Part shown: positions 44,491 to 54,313 of the stretch, one piece after another
How the letters are laid out: each line of letters begins with the position of its first letter
Position numbering within the stretch: the first letter of the stretch is position 1
Notes under the pieces: generated by a model
Seen by the model: the letters and a program-made list of their open reading frames with translations, nothing else
Told to the model about the DNA's origin: nothing
Databases searched by the model: none
Source of the DNA: Candidatus Thermokryptus mobilis
GTDB lineage: Bacteria; Bacteroidota; Ignavibacteria; Kryptoniales; Kryptoniaceae
NCBI RefSeq assembly: GCF_900070205.1
Contig: NZ_FAOO01000009.1
Span: 1 to 64,000 of the forward strand
Direction of reading: 5' to 3'
DNA length: 64,000 nucleotides
Translations under genes and position numbers: made by a program

Positions 44491-46080
44491 ATGCGCGTTA
44501 ATCAAATTCTGTTCTTTTTGATTTTATCCTTGCTCCTCACATTGGGTTGTAGAAAGGAAATCAAAAGAAATTACATAGTTATTGGAAGCACTATTGATAT
44601 TGACTCTTTTAACCCGTATCTAAGCACATCGCTTTTCACTCAAGATATACTTGATAGAGTTTACCTTCGTCTTGCTGTTGAACATGAAGATTACCGAACC
44701 TTTACGCCACTTCTTGCGAAGAGATGGGAATGGTCAAAGGACTCTCTTCAAATCACTTTTTATCTTCGCAATGATGTTTATTGGAGCGATGGTGTTAAGA
44801 CGACAGCGTATGATGTTGAATATAGTTTTAAAGCAGCCATTTCTCCCGAACTTGCTTGGCTAAACGCGGAGGACATAGTTAGAAATATAGAGGATGTAAA
44901 GGCTTTGAATGAGACAACGCTTGTTGTTAAGTATCGTTATGTTTATCCATATCAGGTTATGGATATAAACGATGTCTGGATAGTCCCGCGACACATCTAT
45001 GAAAAGATCCCCTTCTCCGAATGGAGGAAGAATGGTTTCTTTGATCATAATCCTGTGACAAACGGTCCATATAAAGTTGCTCGCTGGGAAAGAGGACAAT
45101 TGATTGAACTTGTCAAAAATGAAAGATATTTTGATAAAAATTATCCAAAGATAGAAAGGGTTTTCGTTAAAATCGTCCCAAATGAATCAAATTTAACTTT
45201 GCAGTTCTTGAATGGTGAGATTGATGTTTTGCCTTCCGTTTCGCCATCTGTTGCTGATAAATATGGGGGAGATAAAAATTTAAAGTTTGTTAAGTATCCA
45301 CACCTTGCGTATGAATATATTGGGTGGAATCAGAAAAATCCGATATTTGCCGATAAAAAGGTGAGACAAGCGCTATCATACGGGATAAATGTTGATGAGA
45401 TAATAAATGTTATTTTAAAAGGGAATGCCGTTCGTTCAACTTCACCATTCCCATCAATTTTTTGGGCTCACAATGAGAAATTAAAACCATATCCATATGA
45501 TATTCAAAGGGCTAAAAAACTTCTTTATGAAGCTGGCTGGCGGGATTCAGATGGGGATGGAATCCTTGACAAGGTTATAGATGGGAGAAAGGTTGATTTT
45601 AAATTTACATTGATAACGAATGCTGAGAATCAAACGAGGAGGGAGGTTGCAGTGGCTATCCAAAATGACCTTTTGAAGCTTGGTGTTAAGATGGAAATCC
45701 AGCTTTATGAATTTAACACATTTATGCGCCATATACTTGATAGAAATTTTGATGCGGTTTTATCAGGTTGGAGGATTGCGACTAAGCCAGACCTTTCTTC
45801 TTTGTTTCACACCGAGGCGATAAAATCAGGGCATAATATCGTCTCGTATTCAAATCCGTATTTTGATAAGCTTAATGATTCAGCAGCTGTTTTAAACAAC
45901 CTTGCAAGTGCCAAGAAAATTTGGGATGAAATTCAAGAGATACTTTATGAGGACCAACCTTATACATTTCTTTATGAGCCAGTTCGGATAAATGGGATTA
46001 GCAAAAGGATAAAAATTGAGACCGTTAAAATGAACAGTATAAGTTTCCTTTTTAATTTGCACGAGTGGGAATTAAGGTGA
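44491..46080 (+). CDS. Peptide/nickel-type ABC transporter substrate-binding lipoprotein
   Basis: This 529-residue SBP_bac_5 family protein has a lipoprotein signal peptide (FFLILSLLLTLGCRKE, cysteine near residue 20). The fold signatures are RLAVEHEDYRTFTPLLAKRW, NDVYWSDGVKTTAYDVEYSF, VTNGPYKVARWERG and KVRQALSYGINVDEIINVIL. It binds an extracellular peptide or similar ligand and delivers it to the permeases encoded next. The start has no clear Shine-Dalgarno. Confidence 0.92.
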   Translation: MRVNQILFFLILSLLLTLGCRKEIKRNYIVIGSTIDIDSFNPYLSTSLFTQDILDRVYLRLAVEHEDYRTFTPLLAKRWEWSKDSLQITFYLRNDVYWSDGVKTTAYDVEYSFKAAISPELAWLNAEDIVRNIEDVKALNETTLVVKYRYVYPYQVMDINDVWIVPRHIYEKIPFSEWRKNGFFDHNPVTNGPYKVARWERGQLIELVKNERYFDKNYPKIERVFVKIVPNESNLTLQFLNGEIDVLPSVSPSVADKYGGDKNLKFVKYPHLAYEYIGWNQKNPIFADKKVRQALSYGINVDEIINVILKGNAVRSTSPFPSIFWAHNEKLKPYPYDIQRAKKLLYEAGWRDSDGDGILDKVIDGRKVDFKFTLITNAENQTRREVAVAIQNDLLKLGVKMEIQLYEFNTFMRHILDRNFDAVLSGWRIATKPDLSSLFHTEAIKSGHNIVSYSNPYFDKLNDSAAVLNNLASAKKIWDEIQEILYEDQPYTFLYEPVRINGISKRIKIETVKMNSISFLFNLHEWELR

Positions 46081-46090
46081 AGCCGGGAGA

Positions 46091-47056
46091 ATGAGGGTGA
46101 TTTTAAAACGAATTTTAAACGCTATTTTTCTTTCCCTTGGCATATCCACGGTTGTTTTCTTGCTCTTAAGGATATTACCTTCGGTTTCGTTCGCCGATTT
46201 GTATTTAAGCCCAAGATTATCGGATGAAACGATCGCAAGGATAAAATCATCTTATGGACTTGATAAACCTGTTTTGATTCAATTTTTCGTCTGGGTAAAG
46301 GAAATCGCGATGGGTAATTTCGGGTTTTCTTTTATCTATCGCAAGCCGGTGATTGAGTGTATATTTGATGCTTTTCTTTCAACCTTGATCATCGGGCTTC
46401 CAGCGCTTATTTACAGTTTTGGTTTAGGTATTGTTGTTGGTGTTCAATTGGCTCGTAAAAAAGGGAAGGCGGTTGATAAGTTCGTAAGTGTTTTTCTCCT
46501 TATTTTATATTCAATTCCAACTTTTTGGGTTGGGATAGTTTTTATACTCATTTTTAGTTATGCGCTTGGATTTTTCCCTTCATCTGGGCTTCGTTCTTTT
46601 AATTTCAATGAGATGAGCTTTGTTGAGAAAATTTTTGATTTATTTTGGCATATTTTCCTTCCATCTTTCACACTTGGTATAGCGCCTATGTCTGCAGTTG
46701 CAAGGTTTGTAAGAAGCCACACGCTTAAGGTTTTATCGCAAACTTATGTTAAAATGGCAAAAGCGAAGGGTCTTGAAGAGCGTCTGATTTTTTATCGTCA
46801 TGTTTTGCCGAACGCTTTGCTTCCCGTTGTAACTCTTTTTGGTCTTTACCTGCCTGTTTTCCTCGCTGGATCAGTCGTCGTTGAGCAAATTTTTTCAATT
46901 CCGGGGCTTGGGAAACTTGCGATTGACTCAATTTTTAAGAGGGATTATCCTCTTACCGTTGGGATAACATTGTTTGTTTCTTTCATCGTCATATTTGGGA
47001 ATTTGATCTCAGATATACTATACACAATTTTTGACCCAAGGATAAGGTTGGAATGA
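46091..47056 (+). CDS. DppB-type ABC transporter permease
   Basis: This inner-membrane permease of 321 residues has six predicted helices. The N-terminal signature is ILNAIFLSLGISTVVFLLLR, and IARIKSSYGLDKPVLIQFFV follows in the periplasmic loop. The EAA-type motif VKMAKAKGLEERLIFYRHVL and the conserved end FGNLISDILYTIFDPRIRL are present. It begins ten bases after the substrate-binding protein and overlaps the next permease by four (ATGA). Confidence 0.93.
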   Translation: MRVILKRILNAIFLSLGISTVVFLLLRILPSVSFADLYLSPRLSDETIARIKSSYGLDKPVLIQFFVWVKEIAMGNFGFSFIYRKPVIECIFDAFLSTLIIGLPALIYSFGLGIVVGVQLARKKGKAVDKFVSVFLLILYSIPTFWVGIVFILIFSYALGFFPSSGLRSFNFNEMSFVEKIFDLFWHIFLPSFTLGIAPMSAVARFVRSHTLKVLSQTYVKMAKAKGLEERLIFYRHVLPNALLPVVTLFGLYLPVFLAGSVVVEQIFSIPGLGKLAIDSIFKRDYPLTVGITLFVSFIVIFGNLISDILYTIFDPRIRLE

Positions 47057-47976
47057 TAGCGCGGAAGAAAATATTTTGGGTTTCAATCTTTGTGGTGTTC
47101 TATCTTGTTTTAGCGGATTTGATAGCACCGTTTGATCCCATAATGTCGCTTGACAGAGAAAATCTTTCATCATTACCGCCTTTGACAAGGGTTTATGAGA
47201 TAAATTTGAAAGACGGTGGGAAAGTCATCGCTTTTGATTATGTTAAGCAAGGCGAATTCGTTTATTACACACAGAAATTTTCGCGTGGCAGGGTTAAACT
47301 TGAGGATTTGAAAAATGTTAGGTCGCTTCTTTTTGTCTTCGGGACGGATAATCTCGGGCGAGATGTGTTAAGTAGGACAATTTATGGGGGCAAGATATCC
47401 CTTTTAGTTGGCATAATTGCTTCTTTTATCGCTCTTTTTGTCGGACTGATTGTTGGAGTTTTCGCTGGTTACTTCGGTGGGATAATTGATAAGGTTTTGA
47501 TGCGAATTACGGATGTATTTCTTGCTTTCCCGAAATTGTTCCTTGTGCTTGTGGTTGTCTCTCTTAGTTCGGGACAAACGATTTTCTCTCTTATTTTAAT
47601 TTTAGGTCTGTTAAGTTGGATGGGAATAGCAAGGTTTACAAGGGCGGAATTTTTGAAGTTAAAAAATATGGAGTTCGTCCTTGCGCTTGAAGCGATTGGT
47701 TTCCCAGATCTTAAAATTGCACTCAGACATATTTTGCCTAATGCTATATTGCCATCTCTCGTGAATATGCCCTTGCTGATTGGTGATTTGATCTTGACGG
47801 AATCAATTTTAAGCTTTATTGGCTTTGGGGTTCAACCTCCAACTCCAACTTGGGGAAGTATGATAAGTGAGGCGGAAAAGAGTTTGCTTTCAACTTGGTG
47901 GCTTCCAATCCCGCCTGGCATTTTAATCTCAGCTACTGTTTTAATTATGAATTGGGCTTCTGAAATTGAAGAATAG
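47053..47976 (+). CDS. DppC-type ABC transporter permease
   Basis: This second permease of the peptide-type importer has the family motif [20 protein letters not shown] before helix 2 and the EAA-like [40 protein letters not shown] comes near the end. The periplasmic loop before FGTDNLGRD is unusually long (about residues 30-95). The C-terminus stops at [10 protein letters not shown] and lacks the usual NLxGDxLRDxLDPR tail. No ATPase genes (DppD/DppF) follow; guaA does. Confidence 0.9.
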   Translation: MIARKKIFWVSIFVVFYLVLADLIAPFDPIMSLDRENLSSLPPLTRVYEINLKDGGKVIAFDYVKQGEFVYYTQKFSRGRVKLEDLKNVRSLLFVFGTDNLGRDVLSRTIYGGKISLLVGIIASFIALFVGLIVGVFAGYFGGIIDKVLMRITDVFLAFPKLFLVLVVVSLSSGQTIFSLILILGLLSWMGIARFTRAEFLKLKNMEFVLALEAIGFPDLKIALRHILPNAILPSLVNMPLLIGDLILTESILSFIGFGVQPPTPTWGSMISEAEKSLLSTWWLPIPPGILISATVLIMNWASEIEE

Positions 47977-48041
47977 GTAGTGGGAAATATTGGGATTTTT
48001 TTCTTATATTTATCATAAACTCTCAAAAATTTTTCTCAATC

Positions 48042-49580
48042 ATGAGACCGACTGAATTTATACTTGTACTTGATTTCGGCTCGCAGTATACTCAGCTTAT
48101 AGCCAGAAGGATAAGAGAGCTAGGTGTCTTTTCGGAGATTCAAAGGTTTGATTTCCCCATTGATGAAATTTTAAAGTTGAAACCAAAGGGGATAATTTTA
48201 TCAGGAGGGCCTTCAAGCGTTTACGAAGATGGCGCACCTCAAGTTGATGAAAAATTGTTTGAACTTGGAATTCCAGTGCTTGGAATTTGCTATGGACTTC
48301 AATTGATAGCGTATAAACTTGGTGGAATTGTTGATAAGTTTGCCAAGAGAGAATACGGGAAGGCAGTTTTAAGAGTTATAAAAGATGACGATTTATTTTA
48401 TGGGTTCAATTCACAAAGCGTCGTTTGGATGAGCCATGGGGATGCACTGATAAAGGAACCGGATGGCTTTGAAGTTATAGCTTGGACTGATAATTCGCCG
48501 ATTTGTGCTATAAGAAATAAAGATAAAAAGATTTACGGCGTTCAATTTCATCCGGAAGTTGCGCACACGGAAAGGGGCGATGAAATTTTGAGAAATTTTG
48601 TGTATAAGATTTGCGGTTGTAAAGGTGAGTGGAACGCTGAATTTTTCATTGAAAGGGAGATTGAGGAAATAAGGAAGATTGTTGGGGATGAAAAGGTTAT
48701 TTGTGCCGTAAGTGGTGGGGTTGATTCAACAGTTCTTGCACTGCTTTTAAGTAGAGCTATCGGGGAGAATTTGATCGCTATTTTTATAGATAATGGTTTG
48801 ATGCGCGAGGGTGAAACTGAAGAGGTCTTGAAAAATTTTAGGGAAATTGGGGTTAACATTTATTATGTAAATGCAAGCGAGGTCTTTCTTGAAAGATTAA
48901 AAGGTATCTTTGATCCAGAGGAAAAGAGACGAATCATTGGGAGGACATTTATTGAGATATTTGAAAGAGAGGCGGAAAAATTTGGCGATGTGAAATTCCT
49001 TGCGCAAGGGACGCTTTATCCTGATGTCATTGAATCAACGAGTTATAAAGGTCCTTCATCAAAGATAAAGACGCATCATAATGTTGGGGGTCTTCCTGAG
49101 CGTATGAATTTCAAGTTGATAGAGCCGTTTAGAGAACTTTTTAAAGATGAGGTCAGAAAGATAGGGAGGTCTTTGGGTTTAAGCAATGAAATTTTAAACC
49201 GCCATCCTTTCCCAGGTCCTGGGCTTGCTGTTAGAGTTGTTGGGGAGGTAACAAAAGATAAACTTGAAATTTTGCGCAAAGCAGATAAAATTTTCATTGA
49301 GGAGATAAAGAAAGCAAATTTATACGACAAAATTTGGCAAGCGTTTGCTGTTCTTTTGCCAATTAAAACAGTTGGTGTTATGGGGGACGAGAGAAGTTAT
49401 GAGTATGTGGTAGCCCTTAGAGCTGTTTCAAGTCAAGATGGTATGACGGCGGATTGGTTCAGATTCCCGTATGATTTGCTTGAGAGGGTTTCAAATAGGA
49501 TCGTCAATGAGGTAAAAGGTGTAAATCGTGTTATCTATGATATAACAACAAAACCACCGGCGACAATTGAATGGGAGTGA
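48042..49580 (+). CDS. guaA: GMP synthase (glutamine-hydrolysing)
   Basis: The enzyme converts XMP to GMP. The class I amidotransferase domain has the nucleophile in [10 protein letters not shown] and His/Glu in [14 protein letters not shown]. The ATP-pyrophosphatase P-loop is [12 protein letters not shown]. The C-terminal dimerisation domain ends [11 protein letters not shown]. Length 512 is normal. A TATATT (48005-48010) lies upstream, but I see no good -35. Confidence 0.97.
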   Translation: MRPTEFILVLDFGSQYTQLIARRIRELGVFSEIQRFDFPIDEILKLKPKGIILSGGPSSVYEDGAPQVDEKLFELGIPVLGICYGLQLIAYKLGGIVDKFAKREYGKAVLRVIKDDDLFYGFNSQSVVWMSHGDALIKEPDGFEVIAWTDNSPICAIRNKDKKIYGVQFHPEVAHTERGDEILRNFVYKICGCKGEWNAEFFIEREIEEIRKIVGDEKVICAVSGGVDSTVLALLLSRAIGENLIAIFIDNGLMREGETEEVLKNFREIGVNIYYVNASEVFLERLKGIFDPEEKRRIIGRTFIEIFEREAEKFGDVKFLAQGTLYPDVIESTSYKGPSSKIKTHHNVGGLPERMNFKLIEPFRELFKDEVRKIGRSLGLSNEILNRHPFPGPGLAVRVVGEVTKDKLEILRKADKIFIEEIKKANLYDKIWQAFAVLLPIKTVGVMGDERSYEYVVALRAVSSQDGMTADWFRFPYDLLERVSNRIVNEVKGVNRVIYDITTKPPATIEWE

Positions 49581-49584
49581 GAAA

Positions 49585-50454
49585 ATGTCCAACGGGATAA
49601 TAAAGAAAATGATTGAGAGAGCGAGGAAGTATTTTGACTCGGGGAAATATCTTCATTCGCTTCAGATTTATCACAGGATTATAAGTGAGTATCCGGGGTA
49701 TGTTGATGCGTACTCTGAGTTGGCTTATGTTTACACAAAGCTTGGGAAGGAGGGTTATGCTGAGAAGCTTTTGAGGAAGGCGCTTCAAATAGAGCCGGGG
49801 AACGAGGAAGTGCTCTTTTTGCTTGGGACGAATTGTTTGCGCTCAAAGAAATTTGATGAAGCGATAAAATTCTTAACAAAGCTTGCTTACCTTGAATATC
49901 CAGCTGTTCATTATAACCTCGGACTTGCTTATTATTACCGTGGCGATTACCTTGAGGCCGAAGCCGAGCTTAAAAAAGTTTTAAGCCTTGACCCGGATTT
50001 TCCCAAAGCTGTTGAGTCGCTTGCCGAGATATTGATAAAGCGCGAAAGTTATGATGAGGCGGTTGATTACTTAAAGCGTGGGATAAAAAGAGAGCCCTAT
50101 AATCATACGCTTTATTATCTCTTGGGCATATCATTTTGGAATTTGGGAAAGTTAAAACAAGCTCGCGAGGCAATTGAAACCGCTATTGACCTTGAACCGA
50201 ATAAAGGAATCCTGTGGCAAACATGTGGTGAAATTTTACTTGAACTCGGTGAAATTGAAGAGGCGGAGAGGTATTTCAATCGCGCTATTTCACTTGATAA
50301 AGGTTTAGTTGATTCGTTCATAAATCTCGGTTTAATTCATTTGTATCGTGGTGAGGATGAGCAAGCGAGAAAGTTTTTTGATGAGGCAATTAAAATTGAC
50401 CCTAAAGCGAGCGTGAAAATAGAGGAAAAAATCAAACTTTTAAGAAATGGTTAA
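49585..50454 (+). CDS. Tetratricopeptide-repeat protein
   Basis: This 289-residue protein is built almost wholly of about eight TPR units of 34 residues, such as YVDAYSELAYVYTKLGKEGY and NHTLYYLLGISFWNLGKLKQ. Others include RYFNRAISLDKGLVDSFINL. It has no signal peptide, so it is probably a cytoplasmic scaffold. The ATG 49585 has a GGGAG ribosome site; the frame is open to a TTG at 49567 inside guaA. It overlaps the next gene by eight bases, which also starts with TPR-like repeats, so the two may act together. Confidence 0.88.
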   Translation: MSNGIIKKMIERARKYFDSGKYLHSLQIYHRIISEYPGYVDAYSELAYVYTKLGKEGYAEKLLRKALQIEPGNEEVLFLLGTNCLRSKKFDEAIKFLTKLAYLEYPAVHYNLGLAYYYRGDYLEAEAELKKVLSLDPDFPKAVESLAEILIKRESYDEAVDYLKRGIKREPYNHTLYYLLGISFWNLGKLKQAREAIETAIDLEPNKGILWQTCGEILLELGEIEEAERYFNRAISLDKGLVDSFINLGLIHLYRGEDEQARKFFDEAIKIDPKASVKIEEKIKLLRNG

Positions 50455-52210
50455 GTTCATCCGCTTTCTTTTGCTCATTTTGATCATTAAAGAAAGTGTT
50501 TTGACTCAAGGATATAGTTTTTTTAATCCCGTTGCCGATTCGCTTTTTAAAGCAGGCGTTGAACTTTTCAAATTCGGTTTGAATTCCAGAGGACATTTAG
50601 CTGATACCTCAGGGGGGAGGGAATACTTCTTAAACGCATATTTAAAATTTGATTCCGTTATTTCTCTTGGTTTGAATCACCGAACGACAGCAAGTTATCT
50701 TATGGCTTCAAAGTCGCTTTGTTATCTTAACAGATTTGCAGATGCGGGTAACTTATTGAGGGATTTTCTGTCAAAGTTCCCCGAGAGCGAATATGTTGAA
50801 GATGCTCATTATACGCTTGGGCTGATTTACTTCAAGCTTGGAGATTTAGATGACGCTTTGCTTGAGATTGATAGGTCTATTCAAGTTTCAAAAAGTGATC
50901 CAACGAAGTATAAAAGAGTTATTTCTGCACTTATTGATTCGGTTGATTTGACCACGCTTCAAAAGCTTGCGGATAAGGTTTCATCCACCGAGGTTAAATA
51001 TCTTGTAGTTGTAAAAGTAGCGGATAAAATCGCTCTTTCTGGGAAATATGAAGATGCGAAAAAATACATCGCGGACAGGTTGAGATATTTTAGTGGGACT
51101 GAATTTTACGAGAGATTGATGTTTAAAATTTCGTATTACGAACGCCTTCTAGCTCGTCCAGAGGTTAAAATAGGTGTTTTGCTCCCCGAGCGACAAAGCT
51201 TAAGTGAATCAATTTTAAAAGGTATTGAACTTGCCGTTGAGCAACATAATTTAAATTTCAGCCCCAAGGTTGGGATTGAGCTCAGGTATTATAATTCACT
51301 TGATATTGACAGGAAGGTTTTGTCTTTCAAGAAAGTTCCTGAGGTCTCTGCGATAATTGGACCAGTTTACAGTGAAGATGTTCAAATTTGTGCGAGGTTC
51401 ATCAACGATTTAAAAATACCTTTGATTTCACCGACAGCCACATCGGATGGTTTAGCTGATTTAAGCGATTACATTTTTCAGTTGAATTCCGATTTTACGA
51501 CTAGGGCAAGGGCTATAGCACAGTTTGCGGTTTTTTCGCTTGGGTTGAAATACTTTTTTGTTCTCGCACCGAACGATAAAAGGATAAAACCATTCGTTGA
51601 TGCTTTTGTTGATGAAGTTAAGTTGGATTCCGGTCAAGTGATGAAAATTCAGTTTTACAATCCAGATGAAACGGACCTTCGCGGTTATTTTAGGGAGATG
51701 AAAGCTGTTCTTGATTCCTTTAAAGTTCCGTTGGATATTGTCGGGCTTTTTGCTCCAATTTTAAATTCCGACTTCATCGGTATAATCACCTCACAGGTCT
51801 TTTACCACGATATGAATGTTAAAATTTTGGGCAACGATATCTGGAACAATTTTAATGAACTTTACCTAAACAGGAGATACACCGATGGAGTTGTATTCAC
51901 TGCTGGTTGGAAAGTTGATTTTGAGTCACAAGCATATAAAAACTTCGTAAAGGTTTTTAAAGATAGATATGGAGTTGAACCGGACGAGTTATCCATTTAC
52001 GGTTATGATACTGCGAGATTTCTTTTGGAAGTGATAAAGGCGGGAATGTTAACACCTGGCGAAGTTTATAATGCGATTAAGAAAGTGGAATTTTTCGGCA
52101 TAGGCAGGGATATCGTGTTTGAAGATGGGCGTGTCAACAGGTCAATTGCGATTCTTGTTTTTAAAGATAATTTAATACGGAGGTTAACTCAATGGACGAT
52201 AAAAAAGTAA
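50447..52210 (+). CDS. TPR plus periplasmic-binding-fold protein (LpoA-like or branched-amino-acid-type receptor)
   Basis: This 587-residue secreted protein has a signal peptide (about 1-21, FIRFLLLILIIKESVLTQ) and helical TPR-like repeats at about 30-235 (YVEDAHYTLGLIYFKLGDLD). A type I periplasmic-binding domain starts near 240 (VKIGVLLPERQSLSESILKG, then SAIIGPVYSEDVQICARFIN and DELSIYGYDTARFLLEVI). TPR followed by this fold is the layout of LpoA, the activator of penicillin-binding protein 1a. A metabolite receptor is the alternative. There is no lipobox cysteine, unlike LpoA. Its end overlaps radC by 19 bases. Confidence 0.75.
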   Translation: MVKFIRFLLLILIIKESVLTQGYSFFNPVADSLFKAGVELFKFGLNSRGHLADTSGGREYFLNAYLKFDSVISLGLNHRTTASYLMASKSLCYLNRFADAGNLLRDFLSKFPESEYVEDAHYTLGLIYFKLGDLDDALLEIDRSIQVSKSDPTKYKRVISALIDSVDLTTLQKLADKVSSTEVKYLVVVKVADKIALSGKYEDAKKYIADRLRYFSGTEFYERLMFKISYYERLLARPEVKIGVLLPERQSLSESILKGIELAVEQHNLNFSPKVGIELRYYNSLDIDRKVLSFKKVPEVSAIIGPVYSEDVQICARFINDLKIPLISPTATSDGLADLSDYIFQLNSDFTTRARAIAQFAVFSLGLKYFFVLAPNDKRIKPFVDAFVDEVKLDSGQVMKIQFYNPDETDLRGYFREMKAVLDSFKVPLDIVGLFAPILNSDFIGIITSQVFYHDMNVKILGNDIWNNFNELYLNRRYTDGVVFTAGWKVDFESQAYKNFVKVFKDRYGVEPDELSIYGYDTARFLLEVIKAGMLTPGEVYNAIKKVEFFGIGRDIVFEDGRVNRSIAILVFKDNLIRRLTQWTIKK

Positions 52211-52914
52211 GTTATGAGTTGGATTCGGAGTATAGGGTTAGGGTTAAAGACCTTCCGCCTGAGACGAGACCGAGGGAGAAATTTATAAAGTATGGACCAC
52301 AAGCGGTCTCAAATGCTGAGCTTCTTGCTATTTTGATCGGTTCAGGGACTAGAAAGATTTCCGCCATTGACCTTGCGAATAAAATTCTGGCTGATGCTGG
52401 TGGGTTAAGAGAACTGGCTCGTAAAGGGCTTGGTGACCTTAGGAAATACAAAGGTATAGGATTAAAAAAAGCGGTGACAGTAGCTGCTGCATTTGAGCTA
52501 TCACGAAGGATTCAATCTGAACCTTTTTCACAACGCCATCAGATCACCAGCCCTGAAGACATCGTAAGGATATTTGCACCGCGACTTTCTGATTTAAATA
52601 GAGAGATTTTGATAGTCGTCCTACTTAACACTGCTAATCGCATCATAAGGGATGTTATTATTTCCGAGGGGAATTTGAACTCAAGTGTAATTCATCCCCG
52701 TGAGGTATTTAAGCCGGCGATTGATGAGCTCAGTGCAAGTGTTATTCTCGTTCATAATCATCCAAGTGGAAATCCCGAGCCAAGTCGTGCGGATATTGAA
52801 GTGACAAAGCAGATTTACCAAGCTGGCGAGATAATAGGCATAAAGCTTCTTGATCATGTCATAATAGCTGGGGACAGATACACGAGCATGGCGCAACTTG
52901 GGCTTTTAAAATAA
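52192..52914 (+). CDS. radC: RadC-family JAB-domain protein
   Basis: This 240-residue protein has an N-terminal helix-hairpin-helix-like UPF0758 region (LRELARKGLGDLRKYKGIGL) and a C-terminal MPN/JAB metal domain with HNHPSGNPEPSRAD (H-x-H...S...D zinc ligands). The family was once thought to be in DNA repair; its true function is unclear. GGAGG lies eight bases before the ATG and inside the preceding gene, supporting the overlap. Confidence 0.93.
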   Translation: MDDKKVSYELDSEYRVRVKDLPPETRPREKFIKYGPQAVSNAELLAILIGSGTRKISAIDLANKILADAGGLRELARKGLGDLRKYKGIGLKKAVTVAAAFELSRRIQSEPFSQRHQITSPEDIVRIFAPRLSDLNREILIVVLLNTANRIIRDVIISEGNLNSSVIHPREVFKPAIDELSASVILVHNHPSGNPEPSRADIEVTKQIYQAGEIIGIKLLDHVIIAGDRYTSMAQLGLLK

Positions 52915-52930
52915 ATTTTGGAGGTAAATT

Positions 52931-53413
52931 ATGGAGTTAAAAATTGTAAAAATTGAGAAGCCAGACAACATCAATTTCATCCTTGGGCAGTCACATTTCA
53001 TAAAAACGGTTGAGGATTTGTATGAAGCGATAGTAACAACTCAACCGCATATGAAATTCGGTATAGCGTTTTGCGAGTCCTCAGGTCCAGCGCTTGTGAG
53101 ATGGGCTGGAAATGATGAAGCGATGATTGAACTTGCGAAAAAAAATGCCTTAAATCTCTCCGCAGGTCATTCATTTGTAATTTTCATGGATAATGGTTAT
53201 CCGATCAACATACTTAATGCGATAAAAATGGTCCCAGAGGTTTGCAGAATCTTTTGTGCGACGGCTAACCCGGTTGAGGTTATAATTGCGGAAACAGAGC
53301 AAGGTCGCGGAATACTCGGTGTAATAGATGGAGTTAAGACAAAAGGAATAGAAGGAGAGGAGGATATACAGAAGCGAAAGGAATTTTTGAGAAAAATTGG
53401 ATACAAGTTTTGA
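52931..53413 (+). CDS. Adenosine-specific kinase family protein
   Basis: This compact 160-residue protein is found mainly in thermophiles and archaea and has been described as adenosine-specific kinase. Signatures are [38 protein letters not shown] and [20 protein letters not shown], then the basic C-terminal tail [12 protein letters not shown]. The assigned reaction is weakly supported in the literature I know, so the biochemical role should be taken as provisional. A TTGGAGG ribosome site precedes the ATG. It lies between radC and the haem operon. Confidence 0.85.
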   Translation: MELKIVKIEKPDNINFILGQSHFIKTVEDLYEAIVTTQPHMKFGIAFCESSGPALVRWAGNDEAMIELAKKNALNLSAGHSFVIFMDNGYPINILNAIKMVPEVCRIFCATANPVEVIIAETEQGRGILGVIDGVKTKGIEGEEDIQKRKEFLRKIGYKF

Positions 53414-53468
53414 AATTATTAAATTTTTTGTGCTTTGATACAATAAATTCCGCGAGAGGTTGATTTTA

Positions 53469-54293
53469 ATGTTCGTCATTTTGAAGATTTTTAAAGTTGT
53501 GTTGCCTTTGCTTTACATAGCAACGAGTTGGCTTTACGGTCGTGCCTTTTTCAAGGATGATTTATTTGCGAAAAAATATAAAACGAAATTTCTCGTCTTT
53601 ACCTTAATTTTTCACTTCGTTTATCTTATCCTCAGAACCGCTGAATTAAACCATCCACCTGTGACATCTGTTTTTGAGCTTTTATGTGTGCTTGGTTTTT
53701 CGCTTGCTCTTGCTTATGTGGTGATTGAGTACCTTACGAAAATTAAAAACACCGGCTTTTTCGCCCTTGTGATTTCGTCCCTGTTTGTTCTTGTGGCATC
53801 GCTTTTTTCAAGGGACATTTATGGTTTTGAATATGATGTTTTGAAAAATGAATTGCTCGCTTTCCATGTTACCTTTGCACTTGTTGGATATTCAGCCTTT
53901 GCTTTATCGGCGATATATGGATTGCTTTATATAATGCTTTATCACAAATTGAGGACGAAGACATTTGACACAGTTTATAAAAATCTTCCAAACCTTGAAA
54001 TGATTGAATCAATGCTTCATAAATCAACCTTGGTTGGTTTTGTGGCTTTGACATTTGTGATAATTTTTGGTTTCATTTGGTTGCCGAAAGCGTTTAAGGA
54101 TTTTTCATATACGGACGCAAAACTTGTTGGGACATTCATAATCTGGCTTATTTATGCTGTTGGGCTTGGTGTGATAGGTGTTGTGAATTTAACAGGTAAA
54201 AGAGTGGCGGTAATGTCAATAATTGGTTTCATCCTTGTGTTTATATTGATGGCTTTTGCGAATTCCTTGTCGGGCTTCCATAGGTTTTATTGA
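53469..54293 (+). CDS. CcsA/HemX-family membrane protein (probably HemX)
   Basis: This protein of about 274 residues has eight predicted helices in the CcsA/HemX fold. In true cytochrome-c synthases the loop near residue 210 carries tryptophans (WxWD type). Here the corresponding stretch is GFIWLPKAFKDFSYTDAKLV with only one tryptophan, and the cluster is lost. Since it sits directly before hemA, as Bacillus hemX does, a role in controlling haem synthesis is more likely than haem delivery to cytochromes. The start is ATG 53469 behind AGAGG; the open frame begins at TTG 53460. Confidence 0.75.
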   Translation: MFVILKIFKVVLPLLYIATSWLYGRAFFKDDLFAKKYKTKFLVFTLIFHFVYLILRTAELNHPPVTSVFELLCVLGFSLALAYVVIEYLTKIKNTGFFALVISSLFVLVASLFSRDIYGFEYDVLKNELLAFHVTFALVGYSAFALSAIYGLLYIMLYHKLRTKTFDTVYKNLPNLEMIESMLHKSTLVGFVALTFVIIFGFIWLPKAFKDFSYTDAKLVGTFIIWLIYAVGLGVIGVVNLTGKRVAVMSIIGFILVFILMAFANSLSGFHRFY

Positions 54294-54313
54294 TAATTTA
54301 AGCGACTGCTGAT

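Noticed and set aside
48005-48010. TATATT before guaA as a promoter
   Set aside because: The bases 17-18 upstream (GGGAAA) do not resemble the TTGAnn seen at the other sites.
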